This document shows, piece by piece, positions 46,567 through 54,510 of a stretch of 64,000 nucleotides of DNA. The notes below the pieces were generated by a model that searched no databases, was not told the DNA's origin, and was given only the letters and a program-made list of their open reading frames with translations. The stretch is taken from positions 930,001 to 994,000 of the forward strand of contig NC_003063.2 in the NCBI RefSeq assembly GCF_000092025.1, in the 5' to 3' direction. Both the position numbers and the translations under genes were made by a program. Origin of the DNA: Agrobacterium fabrum str. C58 (GTDB taxonomy: Bacteria; Pseudomonadota; Alphaproteobacteria; Rhizobiales; Rhizobiaceae). Numbering within the stretch: position 1 is the stretch's first letter; the number at the start of each line of letters is the position of its first letter.

Positions 46567-46638
46567 AACGCCCTCCCGAACCTGCTTCCCTCGTGACCGG
46601 CGAGGCCAAAACCTCGCCGGTTTTTTAAGAGCGACGCC

Positions 46639-47652
46639 TCAGCGTCCTTTCATATACTCATTGAGATCGAAGGAAGCGGCGTTGGCCTTGGTGATGACGG
46701 CGAAACCATTATCCATCGACGGTACCTGCATCGGGTTGAAGCCGGAGACCTTATAGTCGTTGAACGGATCGATCAGGTCCGAATGGGCGCCCAGAAACGT
46801 GTTCATGAAACCCATGAAGCCCTGAACCCCCTGATTGGGATTGATGGACATATAGATATTGCCCTGCTTGATATGTTCCAGCGTTGCCGGCGTAATATCC
46901 GCGTGCAGGATCAGGACCTTCTTTTTCGCTTCCAGAACCGCAGTCGTCGCACCTTCGGCGGAGCCGGCCTCGGGAATCCAGAGCGCGCCCAGATTAGGGT
47001 TTGCCTGCAGGAGAGCGCCGACCGCCTGATAGGCGACATTGGCGTCCTGGTTCGTCGCCTGCCGGCCGACCAGCTTCATTTGAGGATAGGTGCGCCCCAT
47101 ATAATCGACGAGGGCGGTGACGCGCAGATCGTGATTGCTCTGGCCCGGATTTTCCAGAACGGCATATTCACCCTTTTCGCCGAGCTTTTTGACGATTTCA
47201 TCGGCCGCAAATTTCGCCTCGGCAACATTATCAGAAGTGATATAGGCGGTGCGCTTCGACTTTGGAGAATCCGCCGCGAAAGTCGTCACGGAAACACCTG
47301 ATGCAATGGCCTTGTTGATGGGCTCGATGAAGGGATCGGCCTGCATCGGGTGCAGCAGAATGCCTTTCGGTTTCTTCACCAGTTCCTGCTCGAAGGACGC
47401 GATCTGCTTGGTGATGTCATATTCCGGCGTACCGGTGAAGACGGCCTCGCAGCCCAGCGCCTTGGCGGCCTGCTTGAACCCCTCGAAGACCGGCACCCAA
47501 TAGGGGTGGCTGGAAACCATGACATTCATCACATAGGTTTCACCCGGCTCGCAGGCGAATTTACCTGCAGCGGTGGCCGGCGCTGTTGCAGCAGCGCTCA
47601 TCGCCACGGCCAGAACTCCCGCAGCAGCAGTCGATTTCAGAAAAGCCAACAT
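46639..47652 (-). CDS. Periplasmic sugar-binding protein
   Basis: A 337-residue solute-binding protein starting at 47,652 (GGAGGGG upstream). Signal peptide about residues 1-29, ending in ATAAG. The mature protein has NVMVSSHPYWVPVFEGFKQ, a TGTPEYDITKQ segment and GSAEGATTAVLEAKKK, which fit the ribose/galactose type 1 fold. Residues of the AI-2-binding LsrB set are not obviously present, so an AI-2 role is not supported. First gene of the operon. Confidence 0.88.
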   Translation of the reverse strand: MLAFLKSTAAAGVLAVAMSAAATAPATAAGKFACEPGETYVMNVMVSSHPYWVPVFEGFKQAAKALGCEAVFTGTPEYDITKQIASFEQELVKKPKGILLHPMQADPFIEPINKAIASGVSVTTFAADSPKSKRTAYITSDNVAEAKFAADEIVKKLGEKGEYAVLENPGQSNHDLRVTALVDYMGRTYPQMKLVGRQATNQDANVAYQAVGALLQANPNLGALWIPEAGSAEGATTAVLEAKKKVLILHADITPATLEHIKQGNIYMSINPNQGVQGFMGFMNTFLGAHSDLIDPFNDYKVSGFNPMQVPSMDNGFAVITKANAASFDLNEYMKGR

Positions 47653-47680
47653 AATCCCCTCCCAAGGATAAAGACTTAAT

Positions 47681-47789
47681 CGCAATAAATTTTGACGTTT
47701 GCAATTTATTGCATGTCGCTTGAGGTAGCCTGAAAAACCGACCGCGTCAACAGCTTTGAATTTTATTTTGATTTATGAAATTTATTGCA
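47681..47789. promoter_or_regulatory. Operator-like repeats upstream of sugar operon
   Basis: The sequence AATTTATTGC(A/G) occurs at 47,703-47,713 and 47,779-47,789 and inverted at 47,681-47,691; at 47,700-47,713 the dyad TGCAA-TTTA-TTGCA is perfect. Such repeated, AT-rich half-sites just before the binding-protein gene are what SorC-family regulators bind, so they are likely the operon's operators. Confidence 0.6.
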
Positions 47790-47916
47790 GAACGATACGG
47801 AACGCAACCAGCTACCCGCCACAGACACTGGCCGACGGAAATGACGATATGCGCAATCGGTGACTGAATAGCTCAGGGGATATGAAGTCTGGGTTATGGC
47901 TGAACCAGAAACGAAG

Positions 47917-47950
47917 AAAGGGTTTCCGATTGCTCAGAAACCCTTTTCTT
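47917..47950 (-). terminator. Terminator after tRNA-Val
   Basis: Ten-base arms AAAGGGTTTC and GAAACCCTTT with a ten-base loop, followed on the minus strand by TCTTCG. It lies ten bases beyond the tRNA 3' end and would stop the tRNA transcript; it is nearly symmetric and could act both ways. Confidence 0.6.
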
Positions 47951-47959
47951 GAATTCGGA

Positions 47960-48034
<75 letters not shown>

Positions 48035-48115
48035 TCCGTGGCGGCGGATAGACCACAAAACCGGTTCATGCGTCAACTGCTTTTTTTCGGTTTTGTGAAG
48101 GTTTTTTGAGAGGCC

Positions 48116-48478
48116 TTATGCCACAAGGAGTTTGTTCACTTCATCCACGAGATCGCGCAGATGGAACGGCTTGGAAAGCACCTTGGCATCCTTTGGAGCC
48201 TTCGAATCGGCGTTGAGCGCAACGGCTGCGAAGCCGGTGATGAACATCACCTTCAGGTCCGGGTCGAGTTCGGTGGCGCGCCGCGCAAGCTCGATGCCGT
48301 CCATTTCAGGCATGACGATATCGGTCAGCAGCAGCGAAAAAGGCTCTTCGCGAAGCCGGTCATAGGCGCTGGCGCCATTGTCGAAGGAAGAAACCTTGTA
48401 ACCGGCTTTTTCCAGCGCTTTCACGAGAAAGCGGCGCATATCGTTGTCGTCTTCAGCGAGAAGAATTTTCTGATTCAT
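48116..48478 (-). CDS. cpdR: CpdR response regulator
   Basis: A 120-residue single-domain receiver protein; an extra ATG at 48,481 adds one residue. Acidic pocket LAEDD at residues 8-11, phospho-acceptor Asp53 in LLTDIVMP, Thr/Ser switch in MFITGFAA and Lys in SKPF. Alone, without an output domain, it matches CpdR, which in its unphosphorylated form brings ClpXP to the pole to degrade cell-cycle regulators in alphaproteobacteria. Length (about 120) and ending KLLVA agree. Confidence 0.88.
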   Translation of the reverse strand: MNQKILLAEDDNDMRRFLVKALEKAGYKVSSFDNGASAYDRLREEPFSLLLTDIVMPEMDGIELARRATELDPDLKVMFITGFAAVALNADSKAPKDAKVLSKPFHLRDLVDEVNKLLVA

Positions 48479-48659
48479 CATAAGTGACCGTAACTGCTCA
48501 ATGTTTGGAATATCCTAGCCCGATTATAGGATTTTCACGGTAAATATCCTGTGAACGCGTGAATCGGTATAGCGCTGTTTGGGCGATAGTATGGACTTGA
48601 CGCACCGTAACTGGCAACATGAACATCCTGATAGTTTGCGACATGGTAAATAGCACTGA

Positions 48660-49544
48660 ATGGACTGGGTGACGGGTGAATATGAGCTGTTCGAAGTAAC
48701 GGAACCTGCCGTTCAAACCCTGCCATTTGTCTATAATTCCCCACATAGCGGCCGCTGTTATCCCATCTCCTTCCTGGAATCGGCACGGCTCGATTCGCAT
48801 GAGATCCGCCGCTCCGAGGATCATTTCGTCGATGAGCTGTTCGCCGCAGCGCCCGAGATCGGCGCGCCGCTTCTGAAGGCCAATTTTCCGCGGGCCTATC
48901 TTGACGTCAATCGCGAGCCTTATGAGCTCGATCCCCGCATGTTCGAGGGCACGTTGCCGCCTTATGCCAATATCGGCTCCATGCGGGTCGCAGGCGGTCT
49001 CGGAACCGTGCCGCGGATCGTTGCGGAGAATATGGATATCTATGCCCACCGCCTGCCGGTGGACGAAGCGTTGGCGCGGATCGAGACGATCTACAAGCCC
49101 TATCACGCCTGCCTGCGCCGGCTGCTTTCTCGCACCCATGCCCATTTCGGCATGGCGGTGTTGATCGATTGTCATTCCATGCCCGGCAATATCCGCGTCG
49201 CCGGATCGAACCTGAAGCCCGATGTGATTATCGGCGATCGCTACGGCACCAGCGCTTCCCAGGAAGTATCCCGCGCCGCCCTGCATTTTCTGGAGGAACT
49301 GGGTTTCGTCGCGGTCTGCAACAAGCCCTATGCCGGCGGCTTCATCACCGAGCATTATGGCCGGCCGATCCGTTCGCTGCATGCGTTGCAGATCGAGGTC
49401 AACCGGGCGCTTTACGTGGATGAAAAGACGCTTTTGAAAAAAGCCGATTTCCCCGCCATTCAGGCATCGCTTGAAATCTTCATGCGCCAGCTCGGCGCCT
49501 TCGTTTCAGAATACGCGATCGAAACCTCACTCGCCGCCGAATAG
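48660..49544 (+). CDS. N-formylglutamate amidohydrolase
   Basis: A 294-residue zinc hydrolase of the HutG/FGase fold. YNSPHSGR and LIDCHSMPG carry the metal and catalytic residues, SEDHFVDEL and EVNRALYVDE are further family motifs. It releases formate and glutamate from N-formylglutamate in histidine degradation, though such enzymes also cut other N-acyl amino acids. No other hut gene lies here, so the pathway is not established. Confidence 0.85.
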   Translation: MDWVTGEYELFEVTEPAVQTLPFVYNSPHSGRCYPISFLESARLDSHEIRRSEDHFVDELFAAAPEIGAPLLKANFPRAYLDVNREPYELDPRMFEGTLPPYANIGSMRVAGGLGTVPRIVAENMDIYAHRLPVDEALARIETIYKPYHACLRRLLSRTHAHFGMAVLIDCHSMPGNIRVAGSNLKPDVIIGDRYGTSASQEVSRAALHFLEELGFVAVCNKPYAGGFITEHYGRPIRSLHALQIEVNRALYVDEKTLLKKADFPAIQASLEIFMRQLGAFVSEYAIETSLAAE

Positions 49545-49602
49545 CACCCCGAATTATCCGCTATTTCAATACCTTCCCTGGATTGTCTGGCCGCGCGCCG
49601 GG

Positions 49603-49680
49603 CAAAAAAAACCGCGCCTGAGCGCGGTCAAGTCTAGGGAGGAAACACCCAAGGAGGGTATTTACAGTCAAAGACTGCAG
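49603..49680 (-). ncRNA. Candidate small RNA with two anti-Shine-Dalgarno CCUCC sites
   Basis: On the minus strand a chain of hairpins: CAGTC-TTT-GACTG (49,665-49,677), ACCC-TCCTT-GGGT (49,647-49,659) with CCTCC in its loop, then an open CCTCCC (49,637-49,642), then a strong terminator ACCGCGC-TCAG-GCGCGGT (49,611-49,628) followed by a T-run. A TTGACA lies at 49,708-49,713, and a weak -10 after 17 bases. This is the layout of the alphaproteobacterial 'cuckoo' and related small RNAs, whose CCUCC loops block ribosome-binding sites. It lies in a 200-base gap between two plus-strand genes. Confidence 0.65.
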
Positions 49681-49861
49681 GGTCACGCTACGCAGTAACT
49701 GCACAATTGTCAATCATTTTATTTTTTGCATATTTTTTAGGCTTATGCCGAAAATATGGAAACGCGGGCTCCGGTATCCGTATGAGTGGACGGCGGATGT
49801 GATTCCAGTCTATGCATTGCCCACAGAATTCAGGCCACCATTCCACGCGATGAGGTTTCGC

Positions 49862-50638
49862 ATGCTGCCCGACCGGGATTTCTTCTTCAAACTTGCCGAT
49901 GCCGCCAGCGCCGAGACGCTTCCCCGCTTCCGCACGGGCATTGCCGTCATCAACAAGCAGGATGGTGGTTATGATCCGGTGACGGAAGGCGATCAGGCAG
50001 CGGAAACCGCCATTCGCGCGCTCATCGAAGAACGGTTTCCACAGCACGGCATTCTTGGTGAAGAACACGGCAATGTCGGCCTCGACCGCGACCATATCTG
50101 GGTCATCGACCCGATCGACGGCACCCGCGCCTTTATTTCCGGCGTACCGGTCTGGGGCACGCTGATCGGCTTCCAGTCGTCCGGCCGCGCCACGATGGGC
50201 ATCATGGACCAGCCCTTTACGAAAGAGCGTTATTTCGCCGATGGCAAAGCCGCCTGGTATTTCGGACCCGACGGTGAAAAGAAAATCCGCACGCGCGATT
50301 GCGCATCTCTGTCGGATGCGGTGCTGTTCACCACCACCCCGCATATCTTCACCGCGGAAGAAAAGCCCCTTTATGAAAAGGTGCAGGATCAGGTCCGCCT
50401 TTTCCGTTACGGCGTGGATTGTTACGCCTATTGCCTGCTCGCGGCTGGCCATGTCGATCTGGTGATCGAATCCGGACTGAAGCCCTATGATGTCGGTGCG
50501 TTGATCCCGGTGATCGAACAGGCCGGCGGCACCATGACCACCTGGGATGGCGGGCGCCCGGAAAATGGCGGGCGCATTCTGGCCGCCGGTTCCAAGGCTG
50601 TGCACGAAGAAGCGCTTGCCATTCTCTCGAAACTCTAG
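49862..50638 (+). CDS. hisN: Histidinol-phosphatase/inositol monophosphatase family
   Basis: A 258-residue phosphatase. The start at 49,862 (MLPDRD) is preferred; 49,850 or 49,745 would extend it. GEEHGN (metal glutamate), IDPIDGTRAF (motif DPxDGT) and KPYDVGALIPVIEQAGG are the family motifs. In rhizobia such proteins are histidinol-phosphatases (HisN), acting near the end of histidine synthesis; a broader monophosphatase function is possible. Confidence 0.8.
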   Translation: MLPDRDFFFKLADAASAETLPRFRTGIAVINKQDGGYDPVTEGDQAAETAIRALIEERFPQHGILGEEHGNVGLDRDHIWVIDPIDGTRAFISGVPVWGTLIGFQSSGRATMGIMDQPFTKERYFADGKAAWYFGPDGEKKIRTRDCASLSDAVLFTTTPHIFTAEEKPLYEKVQDQVRLFRYGVDCYAYCLLAAGHVDLVIESGLKPYDVGALIPVIEQAGGTMTTWDGGRPENGGRILAAGSKAVHEEALAILSKL

Positions 50639-50659
50639 GCCGGTTGGCTCAAGCGGCCA

Positions 50660-51601
50660 TCACTCCGGCGCGAAAAACGCGTCGATGGCCGCCAGCGCCT
50701 GTTTGCGGAAAACGTCGCGCTCATGCAGCAATTCGTGGCGCGCGCCGGTTATCGGAAGAAGCTGTGCTGCCCGGAAATTGCGCGAAAGCTCTTCCTGCGC
50801 CTTATAGGGCGTAATCGTATCCAGCATCGGCGCCAGAATGAGGGTCGGAACGGTGATGTTCGTCAGGTGATCCTGGCGGGTCACTCGCCCCATGGTCTTC
50901 AGCGCTTCATAGACCCAGCGCGCCGTCGGCGCGCCGATGAACAGTTCCGGAAACTGTCGGTGCAGGGTCAGATTCCTTGCAAAACGTCTGGCGTCCGAGG
51001 TCAATGGATTGCCGTCGAAATCCCGCTCGCGCTGGTCCCTGCCGAGCTGAACCCTGCCCAGGCCGACAAGGCTCAAGGCCGTCGCAACCAGCCGGATGAC
51101 GGACCGTGGAACCGATTGCTGACTATCCAGCTCGATGAAAGGCGAACACAGCGCCAGACGGTCGATCCGGTTCGACAGGCCGGGCGCGGCCGCGAGGGCC
51201 GCAAGCGCGCCGGTGGAATGGGCGATCATGAAGAAGGGCAGCCGCGTATCCGGCAGGACAACCTGCTCGAGAAACAGGCTGATATCGCGCTGATAATCGG
51301 AAAAGCGCCGCACATGCCCGACGCCGGGCTTTTTCAGGAGCCTTTCGGAACCGCCCTGCCCGCGCGTGTCGAATGTCGCGACCCAGAAGCCCATGGCCGT
51401 CAGATCGGCGACCGTTTCGAAATATTTCTCGATACATTCGTTCCTGCCGTGCAGCAGAACCACTGTTCCGCGGGCAATGGAGCGGGTGGCGCGAAAGATC
51501 GCATAACGAAGCTGTTTGCCGCCGTGGCCGGTAAAATATCCGACGGTCTGGTTGCCGGGAACCGGGTTGTCTTCACTGGCGCGCAATGTGGCTTCGATCA
51601 T
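50660..51601 (-). CDS. Alpha/beta hydrolase, lysophospholipase-like
   Basis: A 313-residue protein starting at 51,601. Nucleophile motif AHSTGALAAL (HSTG), oxyanion region LLHGRNECIEKYF, and GARHELLHE with the catalytic histidine. This is the monoacylglycerol lipase/PldB group; probably hydrolyses lysophospholipids or other esters. It converges with hisN (22 bases apart). No signal peptide. Confidence 0.83.
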   Translation of the reverse strand: MIEATLRASEDNPVPGNQTVGYFTGHGGKQLRYAIFRATRSIARGTVVLLHGRNECIEKYFETVADLTAMGFWVATFDTRGQGGSERLLKKPGVGHVRRFSDYQRDISLFLEQVVLPDTRLPFFMIAHSTGALAALAAAPGLSNRIDRLALCSPFIELDSQQSVPRSVIRLVATALSLVGLGRVQLGRDQRERDFDGNPLTSDARRFARNLTLHRQFPELFIGAPTARWVYEALKTMGRVTRQDHLTNITVPTLILAPMLDTITPYKAQEELSRNFRAAQLLPITGARHELLHERDVFRKQALAAIDAFFAPE

Positions 51602-51846
51602 CGGTCTTTTCCGGCTTTTCTGCCCTTTCGGGATAGGTCGGCGGCGCGGGAAGGTCAAAGAAAAAATTGCCGGAACCGTCGGTTAAAGCAGTCGCGGTTC
51701 CGGCGAATAAGACAGAAGAAGAAGGGACGTTATTGCTTCTGCCGACGGAGAATGCCTCCGATGACCGCAGTTTTATGGCTCTCAAACTGAACGATGCCGG
51801 AACCGGATGTTCAGCCATGGTTCATGTTGCCCTCGTCTTTTCGTGC

Positions 51847-51879
51847 CCCCTTGACGCCGCGCATGACCATTCCCATTTT
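51847..51879 (+). promoter_or_regulatory. RpoH-type heat-shock promoter of hsp20
   Basis: CCCCTTGAC (51,847-51,855) and CCCATTTT (51,872-51,879), 16 bases apart, match the rhizobial RpoH pattern (CTTG ... CCAT-T). Transcription would start near 51,886 and give a leader of about 95 bases. Confidence 0.6.
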
Positions 51880-51883
51880 CTTC

Positions 51884-51980
51884 ATGCGGTCGCCAGAGCG
51901 GGACCGCGCCATATGTCCTGCCATCGCCAGAATGGGATGCCGGACTTAACCGCAAACAGTCGCTTCTCAAGGAGGACACC
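51884..51980 (+). promoter_or_regulatory. ROSE-like RNA thermometer in hsp20 leader
   Basis: The leader starts with a hairpin, GCGGTC (51,886-51,891) against GACCGC (51,902-51,907), and ends with TCGCTTCTCAAGGAGGA (51,960-51,976), where TCGCT or the TTCTC segment can pair with the AGGAGG ribosome-binding site before the ATG at 51,981. This is the arrangement of ROSE elements, which melt on heating to allow translation of small heat-shock genes; ROSE elements are documented in Agrobacterium hsp genes. Confidence 0.6.
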
Positions 51981-52463
51981 ATGCGTCACGTTGATTTTTC
52001 CCCCCTCTATCGTTCCACCGTCGGCTTCGACCGTCTTTTCTCGATGCTCGACGGCCTCGGCCAGCCTGAACAGGCCCAGTCCTATCCGCCCTATAATATC
52101 GAACGAACAGGTGAAAACGCCTATCGGATCACCATGGCGGTTGCCGGTTTCGATGAAACCGAACTCAGCATCGAATCCCGCGCCAACGCACTGACGGTGA
52201 AGGCCGAGAAGGCCACGGACGAAAAAACGACCGAAGGCGAATTCCTGTATCGCGGCATCGCGACGCGCGCTTTCGAGCGCCGCTTCCAGCTTGCCGATCA
52301 CGTCGAAGTCCAGACCGCTTCCTTGAAGAACGGCCTGCTTCACATCGACCTCGTCCGCAATATTCCGGAAGCCATGAAACCGCGCCGCATCGCGATCTCG
52401 TCCGACAGCGCCGAGGCGCCGAAGACGATCGAAGCCCAGATTACCCCGGCTCAGGTCAACTAA
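51981..52463 (+). CDS. Small heat-shock protein, Hsp20 family
   Basis: A 160-residue alpha-crystallin protein. N-terminal arm residues 1-35 (with FDRLFSMLDG), crystallin strands from residue 40 to 130 (NAYRITMAVAGFDETELSIE, FERRFQLADHV), and a short C-terminal tail with PRRIAIS near the IxI-like position. Holds denatured proteins for refolding. It lies after an RpoH-like promoter and an RNA thermometer, and before a strong terminator. Confidence 0.93.
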   Translation: MRHVDFSPLYRSTVGFDRLFSMLDGLGQPEQAQSYPPYNIERTGENAYRITMAVAGFDETELSIESRANALTVKAEKATDEKTTEGEFLYRGIATRAFERRFQLADHVEVQTASLKNGLLHIDLVRNIPEAMKPRRIAISSDSAEAPKTIEAQITPAQVN

Positions 52464-52484
52464 GCTTTCTGACATGTAAAACGA

Positions 52485-52511
52485 ACGGCCCCTTTACGGG
52501 GCCGTTTTTGT
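52485..52511 (+). terminator. Intrinsic terminator of hsp20
   Basis: ACGGCCCC (52,485-52,492), loop TTTAC, GGGGCCGT (52,498-52,505), then TTTTTG. Classic strong Rho-independent terminator on the plus strand. Confidence 0.9.
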
Positions 52512-52525
52512 TTGCGGAGATCATA

Positions 52526-53545
52526 TCAGCGAGCAGATGCCGCCGCACCTTCCGCAGCCGCCGTTTCCGCGATCGCCGCCTTTTCATGCGCCTTGCGGGC
52601 ATAACGCTGGGCCAGCACCGCGCAGACCATCAGCTGGATCTGGTGGAAGAGCATGATCGGTAGCACGATCGCGCCAATGCTCTGGCCGGCGAAAATGGCA
52701 CCCGCCATGGGCACACCGCTGGCAAGGCTCTTCTTCGAGCCGCAGAACGTGATGGTGATTTCATCCGCCTTGTCGAAACCGAGTATACGGCTGCCGAACA
52801 TCGTCACGCAGAGAACAATCGCCAGCAGCACGATGTTGATGAGGATGACCACGCCGATATCCCGGAGAGAAAACGTGTGCCAGATACCCTCGATGACGGC
52901 ATCGGAAAACGCCAGGTAGACAACCATCAGGATCGAACCGCGATCGACGGGCGACAAAAGCTTCTTGCGCGCCCGGATCCACTCGCCGATCCACGGCTGC
53001 AGCGCCTGGCCAATAATGAAGGGCAAAAGCAGCTGCAGGAAGATTTGCAGGAATGCATCCAGCGAAAATCCGCCGCCATGGCCGCCGACCGTAAACAGCA
53101 GGCCGACCAGCAATGGTGTCAGGAACATGCCGAAAATATTCGAAGCCGAGGCCGAACAGATCGCCGCCGGAACATTCCCACCCGCCATGGAGGTGAAGGC
53201 GATGGAGGACTGCACTGTTGACGGCAGCACACAGAGAAACAGCACACCCATATAAAGCGGGGCCGGCAGGATGCTTTCGGGAATAAAGCCGATCGCCACG
53301 CCGAGAAGCGGGAAAAGGCCAAAGGTGACGAGAAGGATCACCAGATGCAGCCGCCAGTGCAGGATGCCCGCAATCACCACATCCCGCGAAAGCCGCGCGC
53401 CGTGCAGGAAAAACAGCAAAGCGATCGCGAGTTTTGTCGCAAGTCCGAAATACACCGCCGGCTCACCACTGATCGGCAGGATGGAAGCCAAAATCACGGT
53501 GGCCACCAGCATCATGGTAAAACGGTCGGGCAAAAAGCGGGTCAT
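52526..53545 (-). CDS. Bile acid:sodium symporter family transporter (YfeH-like)
   Basis: A 339-residue membrane protein with about ten helices. ATVILASILP, VLPSTVQSSIAFTSMAGGN and FCGSKKSLASGVPMA (the family's crossing-helix motif) fit the PF13593 branch of the BASS fold, which transports organic anions with sodium. The start at 53,545 follows GGAAAG; 53,563 is an alternative. Divergent from the LysR gene at 53,644, which probably controls it. Confidence 0.87.
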   Translation of the reverse strand: MTRFLPDRFTMMLVATVILASILPISGEPAVYFGLATKLAIALLFFLHGARLSRDVVIAGILHWRLHLVILLVTFGLFPLLGVAIGFIPESILPAPLYMGVLFLCVLPSTVQSSIAFTSMAGGNVPAAICSASASNIFGMFLTPLLVGLLFTVGGHGGGFSLDAFLQIFLQLLLPFIIGQALQPWIGEWIRARKKLLSPVDRGSILMVVYLAFSDAVIEGIWHTFSLRDIGVVILINIVLLAIVLCVTMFGSRILGFDKADEITITFCGSKKSLASGVPMAGAIFAGQSIGAIVLPIMLFHQIQLMVCAVLAQRYARKAHEKAAIAETAAAEGAAASAR

Positions 53546-53643
53546 AAGAGGTCTTTCCGGCATCGGTTTTGCTTGAAACGCGCGTTACTATCGCTCATCA
53601 TGATTTCCGATGCAAAGATTAACAGTTATCATGATTTGAGATA

Positions 53644-54504
53644 ATGCTGAACCTTCAACATCTTGCCAGCTTCGTCATGCTTCAGCAAACCGGCAGTTTC
53701 ACGCTTGCTGCCGAGCGGCTCGGCATTGGCCAATCCACCGTCAGCCAGCATATCCAAAGGCTTGAGGCCGCGCTTGGCCGCCGGCTGATCGCACGCAGCA
53801 CCCATCAGGTGAAACTGACCGGCGAGGGTGAGGCCCTTTTGGGTTACGCCCGCAACATGCTTGATATCGACAGCAAGGTTTCATCGCTGTTCAGCGAAAA
53901 CCGCCTGCGCGGACAGCTGAGGCTTGGTGTGTCTGAAGATTTCGTCGCCAGCAGGCTGACAGCCATTCTGGAGGAATTCATCCGGCTTTATCCGCTGGTG
54001 GATCTTGAACTGACGGTTTCGCTGAGCGGCGTACTCTACCAGATGCAGGACAATGGCGAGCTGGATGTGGTGCTGGCCAAACGCCGTCTCGGCGATAAGC
54101 TCGGCCATTTTCTCTACCGCGAACCGCTCGTGTGGCTGGCGCGCGACCCGGAACGCATGCTGAACCAGCCGGATGCCCTGCCGCTCATCGCCTTTCCACC
54201 GCCGAGCATTACCAGAAAGGCGGCGCAGGAAGCGCTCGACCGGGCCGGTCTCGCCTGGCGGATCGTCTGCACCTGCGGCAGTCTGAGTGGACTGACCGCA
54301 GCGGCAAGAGCGGGCATGGGCATTCTGGTGCAGCCCCGCAGCATGGCGCCGGCCGGCCTCAAGGAAATTGCCGCCGGCGTGCTGCCGGCGCTTGAGGATG
54401 TGGAATTCGTGCTTCAGCCGAGCAAGGGTACGGATACGAAGCTGGTGCGCGCCCTTTCCGATCTCGTGTCCAGCAAGAGCATCGCACCCGGCAGCTTCGT
54501 GTAA
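53644..54504 (+). CDS. LysR family transcriptional regulator
   Basis: A 286-residue regulator: N-terminal winged helix (LAAERLGIGQSTVSQHIQRLE, residues 20-40), linker helix, then a two-lobed effector-binding domain. Only 98 bases separate its start from that of the divergent transporter, the standard arrangement for a LysR protein controlling its neighbour. Effector unknown. Confidence 0.93.
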   Translation: MLNLQHLASFVMLQQTGSFTLAAERLGIGQSTVSQHIQRLEAALGRRLIARSTHQVKLTGEGEALLGYARNMLDIDSKVSSLFSENRLRGQLRLGVSEDFVASRLTAILEEFIRLYPLVDLELTVSLSGVLYQMQDNGELDVVLAKRRLGDKLGHFLYREPLVWLARDPERMLNQPDALPLIAFPPPSITRKAAQEALDRAGLAWRIVCTCGSLSGLTAAARAGMGILVQPRSMAPAGLKEIAAGVLPALEDVEFVLQPSKGTDTKLVRALSDLVSSKSIAPGSFV

Positions 54505-54510
54505 CGCGCC

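Noticed and set aside
46639..47652. Assignment of the binding protein as AI-2 receptor LsrB
   Set aside because: The expected ligand residues are not apparent and the ribose-type segment SSHPYW suggests another sugar or polyol.
49688..50605. 305-codon minus-strand frame opposite hisN
   Set aside because: Antisense to a gene with clear IMPase motifs.
51667..51980. Plus-strand frame running into hsp20
   Set aside because: Covers the RpoH-like promoter and leader in another frame and lacks protein-like features.
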